Below are positions 56,851 to 64,000 of a stretch of 64,000 nucleotides of DNA, piece after piece (the stretch's first letter is position 1; each line of letters opens with the position of its first letter). The DNA comes from Longilinea arvoryzae (GTDB taxonomy: Bacteria > Chloroflexota > Anaerolineae > Anaerolineales > Anaerolineaceae). The notes beneath the pieces are model-generated. The model made no database searches and was not told the origin of the DNA. It was given only the letters and a program-made list of their open reading frames with translations. The DNA lies in NCBI RefSeq assembly GCF_001050235.1, contig NZ_DF967972.1, positions 3,810,724 through 3,874,723 on the forward strand, read 5' to 3'. A program made the translations under genes and the position numbers.

Positions 56851-58491
56851 ATGAAACAACGCACATTACGCGTGATTCCCCTGGGGGGCTTAGGGGAAGT
56901 TGGCCGCAATATGATGGCCTACGAATATGACGACGAAATCCTCGTCGTGGACACCGGAATCATGTTTCCCGAGAATGACATGCTCGGCATCGATTACATC
57001 ATTCCGGATATGACCTATCTCAAACAAAACCGCGCCAAAGTGGTGGGCATCGCCATCACCCACGGCCATGAAGACCACATTGGCGCCATCCACCACGTCC
57101 TGGAGGAAATCCAGGCACCCATTTACGCCACACCGCTGACCATCGGCCTGTTGGAAGCCAAATTGGCCCGCCACGGCATGGCTTCCAAGGCTGACCTGCA
57201 CACGGTGCGGGCCGGCGAAAGCGTGCAAATCGGCCCCTTCAAGGTCGAATTCTTTCACGTCTGTCATTCCATCCCGGATGGGGTTGGTTTTGGCATCGAA
57301 ACGCCCGCCGGCCTGATCGTGCACTCCGGAGACTATAAATTCGATCATACGCCGGTGGATAACTGGCCGAGCGATTACGCCAAACTGGCCGATTTCAGCC
57401 AACGCGGCGTCCTGGCCTTGTTCGCCGACTCGACCAATGCCGACCGCCCGGGGTGGACGCCTTCCGAACGGGTCATCGACGGCGCCTTCGACCAGGTTTT
57501 CAGCCAGGCCACGGGGCGCATCATCATCGCCAGCTTCGCTTCGCTGGTATCGCGCATGCAGCAGGTGGCCAACGCCGCCCAACGCTACAACCGCAAGGTG
57601 GCCTTCGTGGGCACCAGCATGTTGGATAACATGCGCATCAGCCGCAAGCTGGGTTACCTCGATATTCCCGATGATTTGATGGTCAGCATCGAGCAGGCGC
57701 GCAGCCTACCCGCCCGGGATGTGGTGATCATGTGCACCGGGTCGCAGGGCGAGCCCTCCTCGATCCTGGGCCGGCTTTCCACCGGCACCAACCGCCTCTT
57801 CGATATCGTAACCGGCGATACCGTCGTGCTTTCATCGCGCCCGATTCCAGGCAACGAAGAGAATGTCTACCGCACCATCAACCGGCTCTTCCAACGCGGC
57901 GCCAACGTGATCTATGAGAATATTGCCCCGGTGCATGTCTCCGGGCACGCCAGCCAGGAAGAGATGAAACTGCTCATGCACCTGGTCCGCCCGAAATACT
58001 TCGTGCCCATCCACGGTGAAATCCGTCACCTCAAGCAGCACGCCATCCTCGCGGAAACGGTCGGCATCCCGGCTGAGAACATCGCAATTCTCGAAAACGG
58101 CCAGGTGCTCGAATTTGTGGACGGCGAGATGCACATGGGCGAACGCGTACCCACCTCCTACGTCTTCGTGGATGGCACCGGCGTCGGAGATGTCAGCGCC
58201 GAAGTGATGCGCGAACGCGAAGCGCTTTCACGGGACGGCATCGTGCTGGTCAACCTGCGCCTGGCGCGCGACAACAACCGCCTGCTCAGCGAGCCTGAGA
58301 TCTTGAGCAAAGGTTTTGTCATCGCCCAGGATTCGGATGAGATTTTCAACTCCGCGCGCCGCAAGGTGACCGAAACCGTGTCCCGCGCCAACGGCAACCT
58401 GCAAAAGGATGTGGAAGAATCGGTTGGCGACTACCTCTACAGTGAAACCCACCGCCGCCCGATGATCTTCGTCACTGTCTCGCGTTTCTAG
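56851..58491 (+). CDS. rnj: Ribonuclease J
   Basis: The start at 56851 (MKQRTLRVIPLGGLGEVGRN) matches the family start; a TTG at 56827 is less likely. The 546-residue protein is a metallo-β-lactamase/β-CASP ribonuclease. The zinc motif is ITHGHEDHIGA, with later ligands in HVCHSIPDGVG and VHSGDYKFD. The β-CASP region has CTGSQGEPSSILGRLS and PIHGEIRHLKQHA. A C-terminal dimerisation domain follows. It degrades and processes RNA 5'-to-3' and endonucleolytically. The structured leader with a terminator upstream suggests regulated or autoregulated expression. Confidence 0.96.
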   Translation: MKQRTLRVIPLGGLGEVGRNMMAYEYDDEILVVDTGIMFPENDMLGIDYIIPDMTYLKQNRAKVVGIAITHGHEDHIGAIHHVLEEIQAPIYATPLTIGLLEAKLARHGMASKADLHTVRAGESVQIGPFKVEFFHVCHSIPDGVGFGIETPAGLIVHSGDYKFDHTPVDNWPSDYAKLADFSQRGVLALFADSTNADRPGWTPSERVIDGAFDQVFSQATGRIIIASFASLVSRMQQVANAAQRYNRKVAFVGTSMLDNMRISRKLGYLDIPDDLMVSIEQARSLPARDVVIMCTGSQGEPSSILGRLSTGTNRLFDIVTGDTVVLSSRPIPGNEENVYRTINRLFQRGANVIYENIAPVHVSGHASQEEMKLLMHLVRPKYFVPIHGEIRHLKQHAILAETVGIPAENIAILENGQVLEFVDGEMHMGERVPTSYVFVDGTGVGDVSAEVMREREALSRDGIVLVNLRLARDNNRLLSEPEILSKGFVIAQDSDEIFNSARRKVTETVSRANGNLQKDVEESVGDYLYSETHRRPMIFVTVSRF

Positions 58492-58510
58492 CTCAAGCTT
58501 TTCGAAACGG

Positions 58511-58548
58511 AAAGGAGTTGCTCCATAAATTGGAACAACTCCTTTTTT
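58511..58548 (+). terminator. Intrinsic terminator of rnj
   Basis: AAAGGAGTTG (58511-58520) and CAACTCCTTT (58535-58544) form a 10-bp stem with an inner TCC/GGA extension and a T-rich end (T6). Confidence 0.9.
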
Positions 58549-58680
58549 GTGTATTTCCATGGAAAAGTAGAAATCTCGATCGTGGCGATTTCACTTTTCT
58601 TAACTTGTTTTAACCGGCGCGCGAAAGACTTATAATCATTCTAAACGGACCATCCCGGCCGTGGTCAATTTCGATAGGGA

Positions 58681-58694
58681 TAATTCATGAATTA
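58681..58694. promoter_or_regulatory. Palindrome upstream of the PHP lipoprotein gene
   Basis: TAATTCATGAATTA is a perfect 14-bp palindrome flanked by GGGA and CCCC. It lies 52 bp before the lipoprotein ATG and about 45 bp after a TATAAT box (58631-58636). It may be an operator, but no regulator gene is adjacent. Confidence 0.35.
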
Positions 58695-58746
58695 CCCCTA
58701 CAGAAATTGTCTTTGATCTTACCTTTTTGAAGCCGTCTTCTCCACG

Positions 58747-59643
58747 ATGAAAAAGATATCTTCTGGCCTGATTTTCTGCCTGCTCGCCGCGCTCCTCACC
58801 GGCTGCGCCTCGCCCACACCTGATCTGGCCGCGACGGTGCAAAAAGCCGTCATCGAGACTTATGTGGCCCTCACGTTTGCACCGACCGCCACGGTTCTGG
58901 CCACGCCGACGCCCTTCGCCACCCCAGGCTCAACGATCACCCCGACCGAGACGGCTACGGATACGGGCGTCCCCACCGAAACCCTGTTCCCTACCGAGAC
59001 CCTCATTCCGATTGATACTCTGACGCCTCAACCCGGTGCGACCCGCACGCTTGGACCTCTGGACGGCACCGTCTGGCAGATCGACCTGCACATGCACACC
59101 ACCTGCTCGGATGGCGATAACACCTACGAAGAGATGGTGCAGGGAGCGTTGGATTTGGGACTGGATTTGATTGCCATCACCGATCATATCGTCTGCCCGG
59201 ATGTCACTCAGGCCTGCCTGAATGAAACCCGATTGGTCTGCATCCCCGGCCAGGAAGTCTCTTCGGATCAGCACATCGTCGGCCTGGGCGTAACCCAGTA
59301 TATTTCCCCCGGCCAACCCTATGCCGATATCGTGACCGCCATCCACAATCAGGGCGGGCTGGCCATAGCCGCCCATCCGTATACGCGCCCCTGGGTGTTC
59401 GATGAAGCCACGCTGTACGGCATTGGATTCGACGCGATGGAGTGTTGGATGTCGAATGCCGAAGATAACCAGCATCAGATCGAACTCGGCGCGCAAAATA
59501 ACATCGCCTGCACCTACGACAGCGACGCGCACGAAGTCCTGGATTTGGGCACCCGCTACATGGACTGTTCCGTCCCAATTTACAATCTGAGCGACCTGAA
59601 CTCCGCCCTGCACAGCAATCTGTGCGCACCGCGCCAGCAATGA
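58747..59643 (+). CDS. PHP-domain lipoprotein (metal-dependent phosphoesterase-like)
   Basis: This 298-residue protein has a lipoprotein signal peptide with lipobox LLTGC (Cys18), then a Thr/Pro-rich spacer (about 45-100; repeated TPT/TET units) and a PHP domain. The domain has metal-binding motifs IDLHMHTTCSDGDNTYEE, DLIAITDH, VCIPGQEVSS, AIAAHPYTRPW and TYDSDAHEV. Such domains hydrolyse phosphoesters with two or three metal ions. Here the enzyme would sit on the outer face of the membrane or wall. The leader holds a TATAAT box and a palindrome. There is no clear ribosome-binding site. Confidence 0.88.
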   Translation: MKKISSGLIFCLLAALLTGCASPTPDLAATVQKAVIETYVALTFAPTATVLATPTPFATPGSTITPTETATDTGVPTETLFPTETLIPIDTLTPQPGATRTLGPLDGTVWQIDLHMHTTCSDGDNTYEEMVQGALDLGLDLIAITDHIVCPDVTQACLNETRLVCIPGQEVSSDQHIVGLGVTQYISPGQPYADIVTAIHNQGGLAIAAHPYTRPWVFDEATLYGIGFDAMECWMSNAEDNQHQIELGAQNNIACTYDSDAHEVLDLGTRYMDCSVPIYNLSDLNSALHSNLCAPRQQ

Positions 59644-59661
59644 AGCCACCCGAGTACGGAT

Positions 59662-61062
59662 TTATTCCCGTTTGATCACGATCGTGGTGAAGTCATCCTG
59701 ATGCGGTTTCTCGCCGCTGTGCGCCTGGACCGCATTCCACAGGCGCTCGCAAATCACATTCCCTCTTTCGCGCCGGCTGGAGATCAGGCTTTGCTTTACC
59801 GCGGCCAGGCCGAATTCCTGACCGTCTGGATTCAAAGCCTCGGTCAGGCCGTCGCTATACAGCAGGGCCAGACCGCCCTCCGGAAGTTGAACCATCTGCT
59901 GGTCGATCTGGATTTCCTCGAAGATGCCTAAAGATTGCCCGTTTTGAACCGGCAACGCGATGAATTCGCCCCCGGGATCCAGGACGATCGGCGGGAAATG
60001 CCCGGCGCGGGAATATTCCAAAAGGCCGCTTTGAAAATTGAGGACGCAGTACAGCAGAGTCACGAACATGCCGCCCGCGTTCATGTTTCGCAGGTAGCGG
60101 TTGACGTTCCGCAGAATGGCATGTTGGTTTTGGTTCTTTCCCGTCTCGGCGCGCACCAGGCTGAAGGTCAGCGCCATAAAGAGCGCCGCCGGCAGCCCCT
60201 TATCCGACACATCCCCGATGACGACGCACAGACGGTGATTGTCCAGGGGAATGAAATCATAGAAGTCCCCGCAAACCGTGCGTGCCGGAATCATCAGGGC
60301 GCCGAAATCATAACCGGGCGCGGACGGCAGCCTGGCCGGCAGGATGCTTTGCTGCGTCTGACGCGCGATTTCGACCTCATCTTCCAGTAATTTCAGCAAG
60401 CGTTGGGTTTCATTGAACAGACGCGCGTTTTCCAGCGAAATACTCATGCTGTTGGTCAACGCGGTCAACAGGTCGATATCCGACTGGCTGAAGGCGTTTT
60501 CGATATCCAGATTTTGCAGGCTGACGATCCCGCGCACCTCTTCGCTGACCAGCATGGGTACTCCGAGCCAGGTTTTCGGCATTTCGGTGCCGGGAACGAC
60601 GTGCATTTTTCCGGCATCGACCAGCGCCTGCAAATCGCCGTAATTGAGGATCAGCGGCTTATGGGTGCGCGCGATGGCTGAACGTGAGCTGTCGATGGGC
60701 TGCCAGCCCGGGATTTCGAGGTGTTGTCCGCGTTCGATGGCATAGTGGTGATGAATGCGACCGGTTTGAGCGTCGTACTGCGAAATCATCACCACCTGGG
60801 CGTTGAAAGTGTCCCGCAGGATGTCACCCACCATGTTGTAGATGCTTTCCATGTCGCACTGGCAGGACAGGCCTTCCTGGACGCTGTTGATCAACGCCAG
60901 TTCGGCCGAGCGGCGTTTGACCACCTGGGCGTACATGCGCACGGCCAGCTTCCAATCATCCAGGCTTTCTGCTTCCATGAATTGATGAATGGTATCCTGG
61001 ATTGGCGCGCGATCGGTGTGGATCTTCGATGGGTCTGGCGAGGTTGTTTTCTTGCGAGGCAT
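59662..61062 (-). CDS. GAF-domain PP2C/SpoIIE-type serine phosphatase
   Basis: The ATG at 61062 has GGAG 8 bp upstream; a GTG at 61083 is possible. The 466-residue protein has a short N-terminal helical part, a GAF domain (about 65-215; INSVQEGLSCQCDMESIYNM, LGVPMLVSEEVRGIVSLQNL), a helical linker (LLKLLEDEVEIARQTQQSIL), and a SpoIIE-type PP2C domain. The domain's metal sites are in TVCGDFYDFIPL, VIGDVSDKGLPAALFMAL and LLYSDGLTEA. Such proteins dephosphorylate anti-sigma-factor antagonists in partner-switching systems. No STAS or anti-sigma gene is nearby. The GAF ligand is unknown. Confidence 0.93.
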   Translation of the reverse strand: MPRKKTTSPDPSKIHTDRAPIQDTIHQFMEAESLDDWKLAVRMYAQVVKRRSAELALINSVQEGLSCQCDMESIYNMVGDILRDTFNAQVVMISQYDAQTGRIHHHYAIERGQHLEIPGWQPIDSSRSAIARTHKPLILNYGDLQALVDAGKMHVVPGTEMPKTWLGVPMLVSEEVRGIVSLQNLDIENAFSQSDIDLLTALTNSMSISLENARLFNETQRLLKLLEDEVEIARQTQQSILPARLPSAPGYDFGALMIPARTVCGDFYDFIPLDNHRLCVVIGDVSDKGLPAALFMALTFSLVRAETGKNQNQHAILRNVNRYLRNMNAGGMFVTLLYCVLNFQSGLLEYSRAGHFPPIVLDPGGEFIALPVQNGQSLGIFEEIQIDQQMVQLPEGGLALLYSDGLTEALNPDGQEFGLAAVKQSLISSRRERGNVICERLWNAVQAHSGEKPHQDDFTTIVIKRE

Positions 61063-61101
61063 GGCGTTTCTCCTCTCGATCACAACCGTAATCTTTCAGG
61101 G

Positions 61102-62289
61102 TCAGTTCCCGAAGGTCACTTCAGCGGTCATTCCCCAGCGAATTCCAGCCGGCGGAGCATCGATGCGGATGCGCACTTTGTACTGCACATCCCCTGATTT
61201 CTCATAATACACCCTTCCGACCGAAATTACTTCACCCGTTAATGGCACATCCGGCAGGGCATCCAATCGAATGTCGGCCGCCTGACCCTCTTTGATCTCC
61301 ACCACCTTCAACTCCGTCAGGTCCGTCGTTTCGATTTCCCAGGCGCTGGTATCGGCCAGATAGGCCACCGGCTGCCCGGCTGAGAGCCACACGCCCGGGA
61401 GCATGCCGTCCGCCCAATCCATCAGCGTGCCCGCGAACGGGGCCGTCAGATCCATGTTCGCCAGCGCCTTTTGGGCGGCATCGACTTGAGCCTGAGCGGC
61501 GGCGAGACGTTTTTCAGCCTGCGCGAGCAGATCCGGGTCCGGTTGGCCATCCTTGACGTTCTCCAGAGTCCGTTGCGCTTTTGCCAGCGTTTCCTGGGCC
61601 AGGGTCAGGCCGCTTTCGGCGGCTTTTTGCCGGTTCAACAACCCGTCGCGCTCATAGAGCGCCTTCTGGTAGTCCTCTTTGGCGTTGTCATAGGTCGTCT
61701 GGGCGGACTTGCGGGTCGAGTTTTCGACATCCAGGTCCTTGTACTTGTCCAGATCTTTTTGAGCCTCATCGAGATCCGTTTTCGCCTGCTGGTAGGACTC
61801 TTCTTTATCATCCAACTGGTTACGGTAATCGCGGGTGTGGGTATCGTCGTATGCCTTTTGCGCTTCCGTCAAATGGCTCTGCGCGTCAGCCGCGCCCTGT
61901 TCGGCCTGCGCCTGCGCCAGGCCGGCGTCTTGATCCAGGTTGTCCTTTTGCTGCCGGGCAACTTCGAGTTCCAGTTCGGCGTTCTTCAAGGCGGCATCCG
62001 CCTGTTCGCGGTCGGTCAGGCTCGCCAGCACGGTCCCGGCATCGACTTTCGCGCCTGCCTCGACCGGTTGATCGCCCAGCCTGCCGCCAACGGGAAACGC
62101 CAGCGTGGCGGATTGATGGGGCACCACCCGCCCCTCCGCGATCAGGCCGGCGCCGACGGTCACGGTTGGCACCGGCGTGGCTTCAGCTCCCGCCGCGTTG
62201 AATGAAATTCCGGAGCAGGCGGTCAGGCACGCCACCCCAATCATAGAAAGAAGCAGTGCCATGATTTTGATCATCCGAAGTGCTTTCAT
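61102..62289 (-). CDS. HlyD/MacA-type efflux adaptor lipoprotein
   Basis: This 395-residue protein has a signal peptide with lipobox LTAC (Cys25). A first lipoyl/β half (EGRVVPHQSATLAFPVGGRL) is followed by a long α-hairpin coiled coil (about 95-270, charged heptads such as DKEESYQQAKTDLDEAQKDL). A second lipoyl half (LTAPFAGTLMDWADGMLPGV) and a β-barrel/membrane-proximal end follow. It is the periplasm- or wall-side adaptor of an ABC exporter. The gene for the FtsX-type permease lies immediately upstream in the same unit (20-bp gap). The ATPase gene is not in the window. AGGTG precedes the ATG by 4 bp. Confidence 0.92.
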   Translation of the reverse strand: MKALRMIKIMALLLSMIGVACLTACSGISFNAAGAEATPVPTVTVGAGLIAEGRVVPHQSATLAFPVGGRLGDQPVEAGAKVDAGTVLASLTDREQADAALKNAELELEVARQQKDNLDQDAGLAQAQAEQGAADAQSHLTEAQKAYDDTHTRDYRNQLDDKEESYQQAKTDLDEAQKDLDKYKDLDVENSTRKSAQTTYDNAKEDYQKALYERDGLLNRQKAAESGLTLAQETLAKAQRTLENVKDGQPDPDLLAQAEKRLAAAQAQVDAAQKALANMDLTAPFAGTLMDWADGMLPGVWLSAGQPVAYLADTSAWEIETTDLTELKVVEIKEGQAADIRLDALPDVPLTGEVISVGRVYYEKSGDVQYKVRIRIDAPPAGIRWGMTAEVTFGN

Positions 62290-62309
62290 CGTTCACCTAC
62301 CTGGATGCG

Positions 62310-64000
62310 TTATTCATACGCCAAGATTTGCCGGATCGTCAACCGCGAGGCCGTCCGCGCCGGCATCAAAGAAGCAAGGATGGTGAAGATCACCATCAGT
62401 CCCAACCATAGGCTGATGCCCGTAAGGGTGTAGGTAACCGGAATTGGGCTGCCAAAAATCGCCTCACCGATCGCGCTCGCCAGGCCGTTGCTGACCGGGA
62501 TTGCCGCCGCAAGGCTGGCCACCCAACTGAGCAAGCCCACCAGCATGCCTTCCACAATGACCATGCGTTGAATTTCGAAATCAGAGGCGCCGATGGCCCG
62601 CATGACCCCAATTTCGCGCGTGCGTTCCATGACATTCAGGCTCATCGTTCCCGAAAGGCCGATCGTCCCAACCACTGCCATCAGAATGGCCAGAAAGAGC
62701 AAGAAACCGGTCAGGGCGTTCAAGCCGGTGGCCGAATTCTTCAGAATGGATTTTCCGGCCCTCGCCTCGGATACCTGGTAGCCTCGATCGGTAAAAGCGG
62801 TTTCCAGTTTTGCCGCCAGGTCGTTCTGCTCATCCAGCGTCAGGCCGCTCCTTCGAGCCACGATCCGAAAATCCGTCGACTGGTTCCAGGTATGGGTGGC
62901 CTTTGCCAGCGGGCTGTAATTGGTAAAAGCGACCAGGCCTGTATTTTTTCCGGCAAACTGGAAAAAGCCCACCACCTGCCAGCGTATCTCCTGGCCGCCA
63001 ATTTTGATCTTGATCGTGTCGCCGACCTGAACGTCCGGATACAGGTCCATGAACACCTCGTTGAGCACGATGGCATTCGCATCCTGTGGATTCAACCAGC
63101 GCCCGCGGACCAGAATCGGTTCCAACAATGCAGAGTCTTCCGGCGGGCCTTGCATCAGAATGGTCTCGCCGGGCTGATCGTCCGCTGTGACCATTTGCCC
63201 GATTGACGCCGCCCAGCCTTCGATGGATGCCACATCCGGAGATTCGCGGGCAATCTGTTCGATCTCGGTCAGGTCATACGGCTGGCTGAACGAAAGGTTT
63301 ACATCGGCCATGAAGTAATGCCCAAGGCGTTCGATGTAATTCTCGATGCTGGCCCGCATATTGAAAGTCGCCACGAACATGGCGCCGCCCAACGCCAGGG
63401 TGATCAGCGTCAGGATCAGGCGCAGGCGCTTGCGGAAAACATTGCGCAGCGAGATCGAAATCGGCCGCGAGAGATGCAGGCGCTTCACCCACGCCGGTCG
63501 CCGGACCGGATTTTTGACCTCATCGCTTTCACTGCCGCTGAGCGCCTGTTGAACGGTGAGGTTCGAACCGTGCAGAATGGGGATCAGGGCCGCCGCCTGG
63601 GGGACGATCAGGGCGATCAGCGCCTGGCCCAGCACGGCCTGCGGCACCCAGCGAAAGCCGCGCGAGATGTAATTCAACTGCGGCGCCAGCCCGTCCAGTT
63701 CGCGGAAAGCCACGGCATTGGTCAGCGGGATGGCGATGAGGAAGCCAAAGGCGCTGAACAGCAGCACCAGGCCCAGGTACATGAAGATGATTTGCCCGCG
63801 CGTCGCTCCGTAACTCTTGAAAATTCCAATCTGTTCGATTTGCTGGTTGAGCAGCGCCGATAGCGTGTTGATGATCAGGAAAGCGCTCAGGAAAATAACC
63901 AGCAAACCCAACAGGAACAGGATGGCGGTCATGGCATTGACGTACAGCAGGTTGGGATGCTCCGTGGACAGGCGCACCGCTTTACTGATGGTCGGAACCC
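62310..64000 (-). CDS. FtsX/MacB-type ABC transporter permease (N-terminus beyond window)
   Basis: The frame is open to the window end (residues before the GTG at 63977 read VPTISKA), so the 5' part is missing. Visible are at least 561 residues. There is a FtsX-type helix cluster (IEQIGIFKSYGATRGQIIFM is the typical cytoplasmic motif), a middle extracytoplasmic domain (about 60% along; VQVGDTIKIKIGGQEIRWQV), and a second FtsX cluster (MERTREIGVMRAIGASDFEI) near the C-terminus. This is the double-FtsX layout of large export or lipoprotein-release permeases. With the downstream adaptor it forms a MacA-like export system. Confidence 0.9.
   Translation of the reverse strand, partial: VPTISKAVRLSTEHPNLLYVNAMTAILFLLGLLVIFLSAFLIINTLSALLNQQIEQIGIFKSYGATRGQIIFMYLGLVLLFSAFGFLIAIPLTNAVAFRELDGLAPQLNYISRGFRWVPQAVLGQALIALIVPQAAALIPILHGSNLTVQQALSGSESDEVKNPVRRPAWVKRLHLSRPISISLRNVFRKRLRLILTLITLALGGAMFVATFNMRASIENYIERLGHYFMADVNLSFSQPYDLTEIEQIARESPDVASIEGWAASIGQMVTADDQPGETILMQGPPEDSALLEPILVRGRWLNPQDANAIVLNEVFMDLYPDVQVGDTIKIKIGGQEIRWQVVGFFQFAGKNTGLVAFTNYSPLAKATHTWNQSTDFRIVARRSGLTLDEQNDLAAKLETAFTDRGYQVSEARAGKSILKNSATGLNALTGFLLFLAILMAVVGTIGLSGTMSLNVMERTREIGVMRAIGASDFEIQRMVIVEGMLVGLLSWVASLAAAIPVSNGLASAIGEAIFGSPIPVTYTLTGISLWLGLMVIFTILASLMPARTASRLTIRQILAYE

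Noticed and set aside
1..64000. tRNA genes, CRISPR arrays, insertion sequences with transposase, prophage
   Set aside because: I looked for T-arm motifs, evenly spaced repeats, and transposase or integrase proteins and saw none. A scan by eye may miss a tRNA.

Overview
The window looks like a chromosomal segment of a bacterium of the phylum Chloroflexota, probably class Anaerolineae. This is inferred from gene content, not from any search. Supporting content includes GC-rich codon use, secreted proteins of the 'FGYPIT' type, TadE/TadG-like secretome genes, an archaeal-type AspRS, a dnaB-dnaD-dnaI-like primosome cluster and the Na+-pumping methylmalonyl-CoA decarboxylase genes. No rRNA, tRNA, CRISPR array, transposase or prophage was seen.

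Layout. 0-9 kb, mostly minus strand: an MFS exporter with an ArsR regulator and a palindromic operator, a cNMP-domain/NifU pair, mutM, prs, an acetyltransferase, archaeal-type aspS, and meaB with a B12-binding mutase subunit. 9-21.8 kb: a secreted protein on a leaderless-type promoter, dnaE-pfkA, a possible small RNA, dnaA with a 560-bp leader region, a FAD oxidoreductase/flippase-like pair, an Eis-like acetyltransferase and an FmdB zinc ribbon. 21.9-26.8 kb: a Na+-coupled amino-acid transporter and a MefA-like exporter, each preceded by what reads as a leader-peptide transcription attenuator, plus bactofilin, a CPBP protein lacking catalytic histidines and a YgbA-like protein. 26.8-34.2 kb: proS, an unknown protein, a DegT aminotransferase, a PH-like membrane protein, a DUF92-PEBP fusion and an MFS protein. 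34.15-34.78 kb: a GxxExxY gene bounded by inverted repeats. 34.8-47.3 kb: a NarL-type two-component system divergent from a TadE/TadG-like surface and secretion locus with three tandem TadG-like paralogues. 47.5-51.2 kb: mmdA-mmdD-mmdC-mmdB. 51.3-58.5 kb: a degenerate response regulator, a DUF151 nuclease, dnaB-dnaD-tandem AAA+ loader, a structured leader RNA and RNase J. 58.7-64 kb: a PHP lipoprotein, a GAF-PP2C phosphatase and a MacA/FtsX-type export system cut by the window end.

How genes work together. The meaB/B12 pair serves methylmalonyl-CoA mutase, and the mmd genes decarboxylate methylmalonyl-CoA while pumping Na+. The NSS transporter would spend that Na+ gradient. dnaA, dnaE, dnaB, dnaD and the double-AAA+ DnaI-like loader give an unusually rich replication set.

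The strongest new signals are two regulatory leaders with mutually exclusive hairpins: about 21.96-22.12 kb with Phe/Tyr codons before an NSS symporter, and about 24.90-25.07 kb with an ErmC-leader-like peptide before a Mef-type pump. Next are the GxxExxY repeat-bounded unit and the tandem-AAA+ loader. All were read by eye; foldings and homologies were not computed.
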